64,000 nt of DNA, from the NCBI GenBank assembly GCA_041554195.1, contig JBFFMJ010000004.1, forward strand, positions 124,001-188,000, in the 5' to 3' direction. The first letter of the stretch is position 1. Every line of letters begins with the position of its first letter. The translations under genes and the position numbers were made by a program. Below are positions 44,812 through 54,096 of the stretch, in pieces. Source of the DNA: JAPHSX01 sp041554195. GTDB lineage: Bacteria; Pseudomonadota; Gammaproteobacteria; Thiohalomonadales; Thiohalomonadaceae. The notes under the pieces were generated by a model that saw only the letters and a program-made list of their open reading frames with translations, was not told where the DNA came from and did no database searches.

Positions 44812-45197
44812 GCTGCGGTTTCCTCGGTATAGCGCACGCAGGCACGCTCTGTTTCCCAAATGGTGACGGCGTGAATTCGCACGCGCGGCTCGTTTATCTC
44901 CTCGCCGAGGCGGCGGTAGATATAGGCGGCGATGTTCTCCGCCGTGGGGTTGATACTGTCAAAGGGCGGGATCTCGTTCAAAAAGCCGTGATCCAGCTCG
45001 TCGGTGACCTTTTTGGTCACCTGTTTAACCGTTTTAAAGTCGATGGCCATGCCCAGCTCATCCAGCTCGCTGGCCTGAATCTCTGTCTCCACCTTCCAGT
45101 TGTGGCCGTGCAGTCGGCTGCAGTCACCCGGATAGTTTCTCAGGGAGTGGGCAGCGGCGAAGTCGGAGACGACCTTAAGCGTATAACGTGCGGACAT
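44808..45197 (-). CDS. queD: 6-carboxytetrahydropterin synthase QueD
   Basis: A 129-residue enzyme that converts dihydroneopterin triphosphate to 6-carboxytetrahydropterin, the second step of preQ0 synthesis. The zinc histidines and catalytic cysteine are at His17, Cys26, His30 and His32 in DFAAAHSLRNYPGDCSRLHGH. It is co-translated with FolE2, which makes its substrate. QueA and Tgt, the later steps, are at 18122-20304. Confidence 0.96.
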   Translation of the reverse strand: MSARYTLKVVSDFAAAHSLRNYPGDCSRLHGHNWKVETEIQASELDELGMAIDFKTVKQVTKKVTDELDHGFLNEIPPFDSINPTAENIAAYIYRRLGEEINEPRVRIHAVTIWETERACVRYTEETAA

Positions 45198-45216
45198 GAT
45201 ATGACTGACTAAATGA

Positions 45217-47115
45217 CTAGGAATTTACGTGAGTAGCGACGGTTTGGCAAGGCAAACCCTGACTCTGTTCAATAACGGCGCGGATTATACCATCCTTATC
45301 CAGTCCACACATGCTTAGAATTTCCTCGCGGCTGCCCTGTTCAACGAACTGATCGGGGAGGCCAATGTGATGGATGGCAGTGGTGATGCCATGGGCCGCC
45401 AGACACTCGGCAACACCACTGCCAGCCCCGCCCATGATGACGTTGTCCTCCAAGGTAAAGAGGATATCGTGCTCGGCGGCAAGCTGTAACACCAGCGCCT
45501 CGTCCAGGGGTTTGACGAAGCGCATATTGGCCACCGTGGCCTCCAACTGCTCTGCCGCCTGGAGTGCCGGCTCGAGCAGGCTGCCGAAGGCGAGTAGGGC
45601 GATGCGGCTGCCCTGGCGGCGGATCTCACCTTTGCCGATGGGCAACGCCTGTAGCTCGGCAGAGGTGGCGACACCGGGGCCGCTGCCACGGGGGTAACGT
45701 ACCGCGCAGGGGCCATCGTGGTTCTGACCGGTGGTGAGCATCTGGCGGCACTCCTCCTCGTCAGCAGGGGCCATTACCACCATGTTGGGAATACAGCGCA
45801 GGAAGCTCAAGTCGAAGGTGCCGGCGTGGGTCGGCCCATCGGCACCAACGATGCCGCCGCGGTCGATGGCGAAGAGCACCGGCAGGTTTTGTAGCGCCAC
45901 ATCATGGATGAGCTGATCATAGGCACGCTGCAGGAAGGAGGAGTAGATCGCAACGACCGGCTTTAGCCCCTCGCAGGCAAGACCGGCGGCCAGGGTGACC
46001 GCATGCTGCTCGGCAATACCAACATCGAAGTAGCGCCCGGGGTACTCATTGGAGAAGCGCACCAGCCCGGAGCCCTCGCGCATCGCCGGGGTGATGCCGA
46101 TCAGGCGCTCGTCTGCGGCGGCCATATCGCAGAGCCAGTCGCTAAAGATGCTGGTGTAGTTTGGGGAGGCGGTTTTGCCCGCCAGCGAGTCGCCGGTCTC
46201 CGGGTCAAAGGCACTGACACCGTGATAGGCGCAGGGGTTCTCTTCGGCCGGGGCGTAGCCCTTGCCCTTTTTGGTGACGATGTGCAGAAATTGCGGTCCC
46301 GGCAGTGACTTGAGGTTGTTCAGGGTCTTTATCAGCAGGTCGATATCGTGGCCGTCGATGGGGCCAATGTAGTTAAAGCCCAGCTCCTCGAACAGGGTGC
46401 CGGGGATCACCATCCCCTTCATGTGCTCCTCGGCGCGGCGTGCCAGCTCCCACACGCTGGGCATGGTGCCCAGGACCTTCTTACTCCCCTCGCGCATGGT
46501 GGAGTAGAGCTTGCCGGAGAGGATGCGTGCTAGGTGGTTGGAGAGGCCGCCAACATTGGGGGAGATCGACATGTCGTTGTCGTTAAGGATCACCAGCAGA
46601 TTGGCGTCGAGGTCTCCGGCGTGGTTCAGCGCCTCAAAGGCCATCCCCGCGGTCAGTGCGCCGTCGCCAATCACCGCTACCGCTTTGCGCTCACTCTGCT
46701 GTTGCTGCGCGGCGATGGCCATGCCGAGGGCGGCGCTGATCGAGGTGCTGGAGTGGCCGGTGCCGAAGGTGTCGTAGGGACTCTCTTCGCGTTTGGGAAA
46801 ACCGGCCAGCCCGTTACGCTGGCGCAGGGTGGCCATCCGTTCGCGACGGCCGGTGAGTATTTTGTGCGGATAGCTCTGGTGGCCCACATCCCAGACGATG
46901 CGATCCTCCGGGGTGTTGTAGACGGTGTGCAGCGCGATAGTTAGTTCCACTGTGCCGAGACCAGAGGAGAGGTGTCCGCCGGTACGCCCCACCGAGGCGA
47001 TCATGAATTCACGCAACTCCACCGCCAGCTGCTTGAGCTCGGCAGGGGAGAGCCGGCGCAGTTGAGCAGGATCGTCAATCTGTTCCAGCAGGGGTGAATG
47101 GGTATCTGGCATCAA
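45217..47115 (-). CDS. dxs: 1-deoxy-D-xylulose-5-phosphate synthase
   Basis: A 632-residue thiamin-diphosphate enzyme that condenses pyruvate and glyceraldehyde-3-phosphate, the first step of isoprenoid and thiamin/pyridoxal synthesis. The N-terminal GRTGGHLSSGLGTVELT and the ThDP motif IGDGALTAGMAFEALNHAG with ILNDNDMSIS are intact. The transketolase segment AIDRGGIVGADGPTHAGTFD has Gly where Ala is usual in DRAG. It lies downstream of ispA and xseB, the common order, with 71 bases between. Confidence 0.98.
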   Translation of the reverse strand: MMPDTHSPLLEQIDDPAQLRRLSPAELKQLAVELREFMIASVGRTGGHLSSGLGTVELTIALHTVYNTPEDRIVWDVGHQSYPHKILTGRRERMATLRQRNGLAGFPKREESPYDTFGTGHSSTSISAALGMAIAAQQQQSERKAVAVIGDGALTAGMAFEALNHAGDLDANLLVILNDNDMSISPNVGGLSNHLARILSGKLYSTMREGSKKVLGTMPSVWELARRAEEHMKGMVIPGTLFEELGFNYIGPIDGHDIDLLIKTLNNLKSLPGPQFLHIVTKKGKGYAPAEENPCAYHGVSAFDPETGDSLAGKTASPNYTSIFSDWLCDMAAADERLIGITPAMREGSGLVRFSNEYPGRYFDVGIAEQHAVTLAAGLACEGLKPVVAIYSSFLQRAYDQLIHDVALQNLPVLFAIDRGGIVGADGPTHAGTFDLSFLRCIPNMVVMAPADEEECRQMLTTGQNHDGPCAVRYPRGSGPGVATSAELQALPIGKGEIRRQGSRIALLAFGSLLEPALQAAEQLEATVANMRFVKPLDEALVLQLAAEHDILFTLEDNVIMGGAGSGVAECLAAHGITTAIHHIGLPDQFVEQGSREEILSMCGLDKDGIIRAVIEQSQGLPCQTVATHVNS

Positions 47116-47186
47116 TCAATATATTAGGTGGGAAGAAAGGCGGCTATGATGCGATTATCGAACGTTGGTTGCAAGTGCGATACGCA

Positions 47187-48077
47187 TCAATTGCCGCGAT
47201 CAACGATGTAGGCGGAGATCCAGCGTAGCGGATCGGCGGCCTCACCGAAGCCATGCAGACTCTCAAGGGCCTGCTGGTGCAGTGCCTGGGCCTTCTGCTT
47301 GGCCCCATCCAGCCCCAGTAACGAGGTGTAGGTGGGCTTGTTGCGCGCCTCATCCGAGCCCTGTGGCTTGCCCAGGGTTTCGGTGTCGGCCTCCACATCG
47401 AGGATATCGTCGCGGATCTGAAAGGCGAGGCCGATGGCCCCGGCGTACTCATCCAGTGATTTCGCCTGCTCAGGCTGCAGGGTGTCACACGCCAACGACC
47501 CCAGACGCACCGCTGCACGAATCAGTGCCCCGGTCTTGTAGGCATGCATCTGCTGCAACTGCTCCAGGGTAAGTTGTGTCCCCTCGGCGGCGATGTCGAT
47601 AGCCTGCCCACCGACCATGCCGCGATTACCACTGGCCTCAGCCAGCTCGCGCACCATCCGCAGGCGCTGTTCGGGGGAGACCTGCATTGTTTCATCTGCT
47701 GCAAGTACCTCGAAGGCGAGGGTGAGCAGGCCGTCTCCGGCGAGGATCGCCATCGCCTCATCAAAGGCGATGTGACAGGTAGGGCGACCACGGCGCAGCT
47801 CGTCGTCGTCCATCGCCGGCAGGTCGTCGTGTACCAGCGAGTAGGCGTGGATCATCTCCACCGCACAGGCGGGGCCGTCCAGCCTGGAGAGTTCTACGCC
47901 AAGCGCCGCCGCCGTGGCGTATACCAGTACCGGACGCACCCGCTTGCCGCCACCCAGCGCCGCATAGCGCATCGCTGCGTGTAACTGCTCGGGTGGGCTC
48001 TGTTCATCGGGTAGCCAGCGTAGCAGGGTCTTATCTACCCGCTCGCGGTAGTCGTTAAGTAGTGCTTTGAGTGGCAT
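47187..48077 (-). CDS. ispA: Farnesyl diphosphate synthase
   Basis: A 296-residue prenyl transferase that joins isoprenyl units to make farnesyl diphosphate. The first aspartate-rich motif is HDDLPAMDDDELRRG and the second is FQIRDDILDVE; the GGKRVRPVL motif lies near residue 44. It follows xseB by three bases, so the two are co-translated, and precedes dxs. Confidence 0.97.
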   Translation of the reverse strand: MPLKALLNDYRERVDKTLLRWLPDEQSPPEQLHAAMRYAALGGGKRVRPVLVYATAAALGVELSRLDGPACAVEMIHAYSLVHDDLPAMDDDELRRGRPTCHIAFDEAMAILAGDGLLTLAFEVLAADETMQVSPEQRLRMVRELAEASGNRGMVGGQAIDIAAEGTQLTLEQLQQMHAYKTGALIRAAVRLGSLACDTLQPEQAKSLDEYAGAIGLAFQIRDDILDVEADTETLGKPQGSDEARNKPTYTSLLGLDGAKQKAQALHQQALESLHGFGEAADPLRWISAYIVDRGN

Positions 48078-48080
48078 GGA

Positions 48081-48323
48081 TCAGGACTCGTCATCTGAAG
48101 AGAAGGGGGCAAGCTCGGCATCGCTGCTCTTTTGCAGCAGGATCTCCACCTTCTGCTCGGCCTCCTGTAAGGCCGTCTGGCAGTGGCGGGTCAGCTCGAC
48201 ACCGCGCTCAAACTCCTTAAGCGACTGCTCCAGGGTCAGGTCGCCCTGCTCCATATGGTCTACCAACTGCTCCAGCTCTTCGAGGGACTTCTCAAAGTTG
48301 AATGCGGGTTGTTTTTTCGCCAC
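48081..48323 (-). CDS. xseB: Exodeoxyribonuclease VII small subunit
   Basis: An 80-residue helical hairpin protein that wraps the large subunit XseA of a single-strand exonuclease. The signature NFEKSLEELEQLVDHMEQGDLTLEQSLKEFERGVELTRHCQ covers most of the protein. It is the first gene of the minus-strand xseB-ispA-dxs set. XseA is not in this window. Confidence 0.96.
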   Translation of the reverse strand: MAKKQPAFNFEKSLEELEQLVDHMEQGDLTLEQSLKEFERGVELTRHCQTALQEAEQKVEILLQKSSDAELAPFSSDDES

Positions 48324-48449
48324 GCTCTCTCTCCACGTAAAATCGGTGCCTAAATTAACTCAGTGGGGAAAGGGGGGTCAAATTATGACAACATAAATGT
48401 TGGCTATACTACGTTCCCAGAAGGGGGTAGTCATTAGGGAGAGTGAAGG

Positions 48450-49229
48450 ATGTGGCTTAGGTTTGTCTGCTTAATCGTGTTATTCCCGCAGTGGGCAGTG
48501 GCGGAGGAGCTTCGATTATCATATGGGGTGGAGAGCTTTTTCTGGGAGGAGTTCAATGATAGAGGAGACTCACTGCTAGACGAGAGCGGATTTCGGCACC
48601 TGTTCTCACTGGACTCAGAATCTCAAATCAGCCTGCGATGGAACGGTGATTTTAATGGCCATCTGTTTATTGGTACGGTGGATTATGACGGTCAGGATTC
48701 CCTCGGCAATCCAGTGAAGACCGACACCGAGTATACAGGTCTTGGTGCGGAAGCCGGTTTTAGTTACCTGTTTAACGGGCGATTGAATGACGGTGATGGG
48801 GCCGCACAGACAGCGCTCCGGTTAGCCCTTGGCCTGGAAAAGTGGGATCGCGACCTGCAAGGACTCGGTGGTTATCGCGAAAAGTACTTAGTGAGCTATG
48901 GTCGTGTTGCGGGTGTATACGCTAGCCCTTCATTATGGCGAGCGGAGCTTGGGGTAAAACAGCCCATTTCGACATCGGAGAGTATCGACCTGTCGGCCTT
49001 TGGTTTTGTCGGTGACGTTGAGCTGAGCCCGAAAGGGAAGACTTCGATGTATGCCAATGTATCCTATCGTATCGATCAGCGTATTAGCCTTAAGTTAGCG
49101 TATGACGGTTATCTCTTCGATCAGTCAGATGACGAGATTGTGTATAACCTTAACGGCAATTACTATGCGGTCCATCAACCTGAGAGTCGCATGCGTACCA
49201 TTAGCCTCAACCTATCAATGGCGCTTTAG
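48450..49229 (+). CDS. Putative outer-membrane beta-barrel protein
   Basis: A 259-residue protein with a signal peptide (MWLRFVCLIVLFPQWAVA, cleavage before EELRLSYGVE) and many alternating hydrophobic/polar strands, for example QISLRWNGDFNGHLFIGTVDYDG and RISLKLAYDGYLFDQS. It ends with strands but lacks the usual C-terminal Phe (ends LSMAL). It probably forms an 8-12 strand barrel. I cannot name the family or a ligand. It sits as a lone gene between xseB and pcnB, preceded by a good ribosome site (GGGAGAGTGAAGG). Confidence 0.6.
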   Translation: MWLRFVCLIVLFPQWAVAEELRLSYGVESFFWEEFNDRGDSLLDESGFRHLFSLDSESQISLRWNGDFNGHLFIGTVDYDGQDSLGNPVKTDTEYTGLGAEAGFSYLFNGRLNDGDGAAQTALRLALGLEKWDRDLQGLGGYREKYLVSYGRVAGVYASPSLWRAELGVKQPISTSESIDLSAFGFVGDVELSPKGKTSMYANVSYRIDQRISLKLAYDGYLFDQSDDEIVYNLNGNYYAVHQPESRMRTISLNLSMAL

Positions 49230-49264
49230 TCAATGTGGGTGAGAGACCTAAGGCGTGATATCAT

Positions 49265-50635
49265 ATGCCAATGTTCTCCTGGTTAAAGACTCCCTGGAAG
49301 AGAAGTGCCGATGCCCCTGCGATTCGCGGCGGTAAGCCCACCTCCGCCCAAATCATTCCCCGTTCTAAACACGGTATCTCCCGCTCCAATATCAGTGAGC
49401 AGGCACTCAAGGTGCTCTATCGCCTCAGCAAGGCCGGTTATGAGGCCTATCTGGTCGGTGGCGGGGTGCGCGACCTGCTGCTGGGGCGTGAGCCCAAGGA
49501 CTTTGATATCGCCACCGATGCCAGTCCGGAAGAGGTAAAGCGACTGTTCCGCAACTGCCGCCTCATTGGCCGGCGTTTTCGCCTCGCCCATGTCCACTTT
49601 GGGCGTGAGATCATCGAGGTGGCCACTTTTCGTGGCCTGGCAGAGGAGAGCGAGGATAACGACAAGTCGGTGAGTGCCAATGGCATTGTGTTGCGCGACA
49701 ACGTCTACGGCACGCTGGAGGAGGATGCCTGGCGGCGCGACTTTACTGTCAACGCCCTTTACTACAATATTAAAGATTTCTCTGTCGTTGATTACACCGG
49801 CGGCATGGCTGATCTGAAGGCCGGTCGCATGCGCATGATCGGCAACCCGGCAGAGCGTTTTCGCGAAGACCCGGTGCGCATGTTGCGTGCGGTGCGCTTC
49901 GCCGCCAAGCTCGGCTTTCGTATCGACTCGCAGAGCGAGAAGGCGATCCGCGAACTGGGCTATCTGCTGGAGGAGGCGGCCCCGGCCCGTCTCTTCGATG
50001 AGAGCCTGAAGCTGCTCTTTACCGGCAGTGGTGTCGGCACTTATGAGTTGCTGCGCCACACCCGCCTGTTTGGTCACCTCTACCCCGAGACCGAGATGGC
50101 ACTGGCTGAGGAGGAGGAACACTTCCCCCACACCCTGTTGCTGCATGCGCTGGAAAATACCGATGCGCGCATTGCCGAGGGCAAACCGGTCACACCCGCC
50201 TTTCTCTATGCCGCCCTGTTGTGGGAGCCGGTACGCCGTGAGGCACAGCTGTTTGCACGCAAGAAGATGCCGCCGATCCAGGCGATACAACTGGCGGGTG
50301 ATGCGGTGGTGGCGCGCCAGGTAAAACGGGTGGCCGTGCCCAAGCGCTTTAGTCTGCAGTCACGTGAGATCTGGGAGTGGCAGGAGCGCCTGACGCAAAA
50401 TGGCGGAGGCCGTGCCTTCCGCCTGCTGGAACAGAAACGCTTTCGTGCCGCCTACGATTTTCTGCTGCTGCGCGCCGACAGCGGCGAGCCGGTGGAAGAG
50501 CTGGCTGACTGGTGGCACAAGTTCCAGTATGCTGATGAGGCGCAGCGCCAGACCATGATTCGCGCCAATAGCGGTGGGAGCACCAAGAAGCGCCGTCGTC
50601 GCCCTCGTAAACGCCCCGCCCAGAGCAAGAGTTAA
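49265..50635 (+). CDS. pcnB: Poly(A) polymerase I
   Basis: A 456-residue nucleotidyltransferase that adds poly(A) tails to RNA and so marks it for decay. The catalytic region shows LVGGGVRDLLLGREPKDFDIATDA, with the DxD metal motif, then RDFTVNALYYN and RFREDPVRMLRAVRFAAKLGF. The basic C-terminus (KKRRRRPRKRPAQSKS) is a PcnB feature and separates it from CCA-adding enzymes. folK follows after three bases, the common order. Confidence 0.95.
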   Translation: MPMFSWLKTPWKRSADAPAIRGGKPTSAQIIPRSKHGISRSNISEQALKVLYRLSKAGYEAYLVGGGVRDLLLGREPKDFDIATDASPEEVKRLFRNCRLIGRRFRLAHVHFGREIIEVATFRGLAEESEDNDKSVSANGIVLRDNVYGTLEEDAWRRDFTVNALYYNIKDFSVVDYTGGMADLKAGRMRMIGNPAERFREDPVRMLRAVRFAAKLGFRIDSQSEKAIRELGYLLEEAAPARLFDESLKLLFTGSGVGTYELLRHTRLFGHLYPETEMALAEEEEHFPHTLLLHALENTDARIAEGKPVTPAFLYAALLWEPVRREAQLFARKKMPPIQAIQLAGDAVVARQVKRVAVPKRFSLQSREIWEWQERLTQNGGGRAFRLLEQKRFRAAYDFLLLRADSGEPVEELADWWHKFQYADEAQRQTMIRANSGGSTKKRRRRPRKRPAQSKS

Positions 50636-50638
50636 CCC

Positions 50639-51157
50639 ATGTTGAGTGCCTCTCCCCATGTTCGGGCCTATATCGGGCTCGGCAGCAACCTGCTATCGCC
50701 GATCAGACAGGTGCGACGAGCCATTGCCGAGTTGGCACAGCTGCCTGCATCGCGGCTGGCTGTCGTTTCTCCCCTCTATCGCAGCCTGCCTATGGGGCCA
50801 GCCGGGCAACCGGACTATATTAATGCAGTAGCGGCCATTGATACGGGTCTCACACCACTTGAGCTGCTGGATGGTCTACAGGCCATTGAGAACGCCCACC
50901 AGCGTCAACGTGGCGCGGTGCGGTGGGGGCCGCGCACCCTGGATCTTGACCTGCTGCTATTCGGTGGTGAGCGGATTGATAGTGAACGCCTCACGGTTCC
51001 CCATCCCGGCATTGCCGAGCGCAGCTTCGTGTTGCAGCCGCTGCTTGATATCGATGTGACCTTGCAACTGCCGGGCGGCGAGTCGGTGCAGCAGTTGTTG
51101 AACGGTCTGCCGCAGGACGGCCTGTTGCCCGTGGAGGAGGGAGCAGAGAATGAGTGA
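50639..51157 (+). CDS. folK: 6-hydroxymethyl-7,8-dihydropterin pyrophosphokinase
   Basis: A 172-residue folate enzyme. The signatures YIGLGSNLLSPIRQVRRA at the start and WGPRTLDLDLLLFGGERI in the middle include the ATP and metal-binding aspartates. It overlaps the next kinase gene by eight bases. It could share the pool of dihydropterin with the FolE2/QueD branch. Confidence 0.96.
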   Translation: MLSASPHVRAYIGLGSNLLSPIRQVRRAIAELAQLPASRLAVVSPLYRSLPMGPAGQPDYINAVAAIDTGLTPLELLDGLQAIENAHQRQRGAVRWGPRTLDLDLLLFGGERIDSERLTVPHPGIAERSFVLQPLLDIDVTLQLPGGESVQQLLNGLPQDGLLPVEEGAENE

Positions 51158-51794
51158 CCCCCGTTTTATCATCATCGAAGGCCCGATTGGGGTGGGTAAG
51201 ACCACCCTGGCGCGCCGCCTGGCCGAGACCTTCGGCAGCGAGCTGTTGCTGGAGGGGGCGGAGGATAATCCGTTCCTGGAGCGCTATTACGAAGACCCGC
51301 GCAGCGGGGCGCTGGCGACACAGATGTTCTTCCTGTTCCAGCGCGCCCGCCAGATGCAGGAACTGCGACAGGGTGATATGTTCGAGCCGGTGCGGGTGGC
51401 CGACTTCATGCTGGAGAAGGATCGCCTGTTTGCTGAAATGACCCTCGATAGTGATGAGTTGCAGCTTTACGAGCAGGCCTATGCGCTACTGACCATGGAC
51501 GCGCCGCGCCCCGATCTGGTGATCTACCTGCAGGCCCCGGTGGAAACGCTGCTGCAGCGCATCGCCAGACGCGGTCGGTGTGGCGAGGAGTATATTAATA
51601 GTGATTACCTGCGCCGGGTGATGGATGGCTATTCGCGCTTCTTTTACGATTATGATGCGTCGCCACTGCTTATCGTCAATGCCGCTGAGATTGATCTGGC
51701 CGAGAGTGACGAGGACTATATAATGCTGCTGGAGCAGATCCGCGAGGTCAAACGCGGTCGCCACTACTTTAACCCTGTTCCCTCAATGCTGTGA
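51150..51794 (+). CDS. Deoxynucleoside kinase family protein
   Basis: A 214-residue kinase of the deoxyadenosine/deoxyguanosine kinase family. The P-loop IIEGPIGVGKTTLARRLAE is at residues 8-26, a MLEKDRLFAE segment corresponds to the family's DR motif, and IARRGRCGEEYINSDYLRRV forms the lid. The natural substrate cannot be deduced. It lies in the folK-kinase-panB-panC group, an order seen in many gammaproteobacteria, with panB starting seven bases later. Confidence 0.88.
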   Translation: MSDPRFIIIEGPIGVGKTTLARRLAETFGSELLLEGAEDNPFLERYYEDPRSGALATQMFFLFQRARQMQELRQGDMFEPVRVADFMLEKDRLFAEMTLDSDELQLYEQAYALLTMDAPRPDLVIYLQAPVETLLQRIARRGRCGEEYINSDYLRRVMDGYSRFFYDYDASPLLIVNAAEIDLAESDEDYIMLLEQIREVKRGRHYFNPVPSML

Positions 51795-51801
51795 GGCTAC
51801 T

Positions 51802-52596
51802 ATGTCGATAACCGTTTCCACCCTGCAACAGATGAAGCAACGCGGCGAGAAGTTTGCCGTGCTCACTGCCTATGATGCCAGCTTCGCCCAGCTCATCGAC
51901 GAGGCTGGGGTCGAGGTGCTGCTGGTCGGCGACTCCCTCGGCATGGTGGTACAGGGCAGGCAGAGCACCATCCCGGTCAGTATGGATGAGATGGTCTATC
52001 ACAGTTCGCTGGTAGCGCGTGCTGCCAGCAGCGCCCTGGTGATCACCGACATGCCCTTTATGAGTTATGCCACTACCGAACAGACGCTGGAGAATGCTGC
52101 GCGCCTGATGAAGGAGGGCGGGGCGCAGATGGTGAAGCTGGAGGGGGGCGCGCAGCGACTGGAGGCGGTGCGCCGTCTGAGTGAAAACGGCATACCGGTG
52201 TGTGCCCACCTCGGCCTGTTACCCCAGTCGGTGAACAAGCTGGGGGGCTATAAAATCCAGGGGCGCGAGGAGACGGCGGCAGAGCAGATGCTGGCTGAAG
52301 CCCGGGCACTTGAGCAGGCGGGGGCCGATCTACTGGTGCTGGAGTGTATACCGCGGGCTCTGGCCAAACGGATTAGCGAGTCACTTACCATTCCTGTGAT
52401 CGGCATCGGTGCCGGGGTTGATACCGACGCCCAGGTACTGGTGCTCTACGACATGCTCGGTATCACGCCCGGCAAACGCCCCAGCTTCTCCCATGATTTC
52501 CTTGCCGAGACCGGTTCTGTGGCGGCAGCTATCAAGGCCTATGCCAGCCAGGTAAAGGCGGGCAGCTTTCCCGCCGCACAACACGGCTTCGATTAA
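51802..52596 (+). CDS. panB: 3-methyl-2-oxobutanoate hydroxymethyltransferase
   Basis: A 264-residue TIM-barrel enzyme that makes ketopantoate in pantothenate synthesis. Metal ligands and the catalytic Glu lie in the segments LLVGDSLGMVVQGR, VITDMPFMSY, VKLEGGAQRLE, AHLGLLPQSVNKLGG and VIGIGAGVDTDAQVLV. panC follows after four bases. Confidence 0.97.
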   Translation: MSITVSTLQQMKQRGEKFAVLTAYDASFAQLIDEAGVEVLLVGDSLGMVVQGRQSTIPVSMDEMVYHSSLVARAASSALVITDMPFMSYATTEQTLENAARLMKEGGAQMVKLEGGAQRLEAVRRLSENGIPVCAHLGLLPQSVNKLGGYKIQGREETAAEQMLAEARALEQAGADLLVLECIPRALAKRISESLTIPVIGIGAGVDTDAQVLVLYDMLGITPGKRPSFSHDFLAETGSVAAAIKAYASQVKAGSFPAAQHGFD

Positions 52597-52600
52597 CACT

Positions 52601-53452
52601 ATGCAGGTCGTTTCCACCATTGCAGAGCTGCGTCGCCAGCGCCGTGAGTGGCTGCTGGCAGGAGAGCGGATGGCCTTTGTGCCGACCATGGGCAACCTGC
52701 ACGCCGGTCATCTTAAATTGGTAACTGAGGCAAAAAAGCTCGCAGACCGTGTGGTGGTGAGCATCTTCGTCAATCCGCTGCAATTTGGGGCTGGAGAGGA
52801 TTTCGATGCCTACCCCCATACGCCCGAGGCCGATCAGGCTAAATTGAGTGAGGCAGGGGTGGACCTGCTGTTTCTGCCCAGCGAGGTGGAGGTCTACCCC
52901 CACGGGCGTGAGGGGGTGACCGGCGTCGAGGTGCCGGGGATCTCTGACATCCTCTGCGGTGCGAGCCGCCCCGGCCATTTTCGTGGCGTTGCCACGGTGG
53001 TGGCCAAGCTCTTCAACATGGTGCAGCCAGAACTGGCCCTGTTCGGTGAGAAGGACTATCAGCAGCTGGCGGTGCTGCGACGCATGGCTGCTGATCTGAA
53101 TATGCCGCTGGAGTTGGTTGGCGTCGCCACTGAGCGCGAGGCCGATGGGCTGGCGATGAGTTCGCGCAACGGCTATCTCACGGCCGATGAGCGCGCACGC
53201 GCTCCGGCTCTCTATCGAGAGCTCTGTGGTGTTGCTGATAAGTTAAGAGCTGGTCGGCACGATTTTGCGGCTGTCGAGAGCGAGGCGGTACAACAACTGG
53301 TGGCCGCAGGCCTTCGACCCGATTACATCAGCATCCGCCGTGCCGCCGATCTACAGCAGCCTGATGAGGCAGATAAACAGCTGGTAGTTGTTGCCGCCGC
53401 TTATCTGGGCCGGGCTCGACTTATTGATAACCTGTTGATTAGCCTTGATTAA
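52601..53452 (+). CDS. panC: Pantothenate synthetase
   Basis: A 283-residue enzyme that joins pantoate and beta-alanine using ATP. The HxGH motif is MGNLHAGHLKLV (His34, His37), and the KMSKS-equivalent is AMSSRNGYLTADER. FGEKDYQQLAVLRRMAADL is the usual central segment. It completes the pathway with PanB and PanD in the same strand and order. Confidence 0.97.
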   Translation: MQVVSTIAELRRQRREWLLAGERMAFVPTMGNLHAGHLKLVTEAKKLADRVVVSIFVNPLQFGAGEDFDAYPHTPEADQAKLSEAGVDLLFLPSEVEVYPHGREGVTGVEVPGISDILCGASRPGHFRGVATVVAKLFNMVQPELALFGEKDYQQLAVLRRMAADLNMPLELVGVATEREADGLAMSSRNGYLTADERARAPALYRELCGVADKLRAGRHDFAAVESEAVQQLVAAGLRPDYISIRRAADLQQPDEADKQLVVVAAAYLGRARLIDNLLISLD

Positions 53453-53553
53453 CTCCCCACGAGTTCACCACTGAAATTTATCTCAGCCATTGAAACCAGA
53501 GCACTAAGCCCGCATAATTAGCGGCTAATTACTATCGAGGAAGTCTCGCACCA

Positions 53554-53934
53554 ATGATTTGCACCATGCTTAAAGCCAAGCTGCACCGCGCACGGGTGAC
53601 CCACTCCGAGCTGGAGTATGAGGGTTCCTGCGCCATCGACGGCAAATTATTGGAGCTATCCGGGATCCGTGAGTACGAGCAGATTGAGATCTACAATGTC
53701 ACCAATGGTGAGCGCTTTACCACCTATGCGATCCGCGCTGAGGACGGTTCCGGCGTGATCTCGGTAAATGGCGCAGCGGCACACAAGGCCAACCCTGATG
53801 ACATCATCATCATCGCCGCCTATGTGCAGCTGGATGAGAAGGAGATGCTTACCTACAAGCCCCGACTGGTCTACTTTGACGGTAATAACCGGGTTACTCA
53901 TACCGCCAACACCATTCCGGTTCAAGCGGCCTGA
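53554..53934 (+). CDS. panD: Aspartate 1-decarboxylase proenzyme
   Basis: A 126-residue pyruvoyl enzyme that makes beta-alanine for PanC. The self-cleavage site is Gly24-Ser25 in YEGSCAID; Lys9 and the conserved N-terminal MLKAKLHRARVT are present. The gap of 101 bases after panC may carry a promoter, though none is clear. A strong terminator follows. Confidence 0.97.
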   Translation: MICTMLKAKLHRARVTHSELEYEGSCAIDGKLLELSGIREYEQIEIYNVTNGERFTTYAIRAEDGSGVISVNGAAAHKANPDDIIIIAAYVQLDEKEMLTYKPRLVYFDGNNRVTHTANTIPVQAA

Positions 53935-53960
53935 TAGCGCTTAGAAAGCGCGCATTAATA

Positions 53961-53988
53961 AAAAAGCCCGGCAGCGCCGGGCTTTTTT
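53961..53988. terminator. Bidirectional terminator between panD and the fimX-like gene
   Basis: AAAAAGCCCGGC and GCCGGGCTTTTTT pair around AGC over 12 bp, with T-runs on both strands. It closes the pan genes and, on the other strand, the fimX-like transcript. Confidence 0.92.
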
Positions 53989-54096
53989 GTGGCCGAGGGT
54001 TAGCGAACAGGCGGTGCTGTGCATTCCCACCGCCGTGTTGAAGGCGTTTCGCAGTGGTTCCAGCTGGATAACATTACCTTGTCACTGCTAGGTGAG

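Noticed and set aside
54000..54075. Stretch resembling the 3' end of ppc (9000-9066), suggesting a relic of a second ppc gene
   Set aside because: Read on the minus strand it gives IQLEPLRNAFNTAVGMHSTA, loosely like the PPC tail, but a gap is needed, the final GMRNTG is not kept, and the match covers only about 20 codons. It may be chance.
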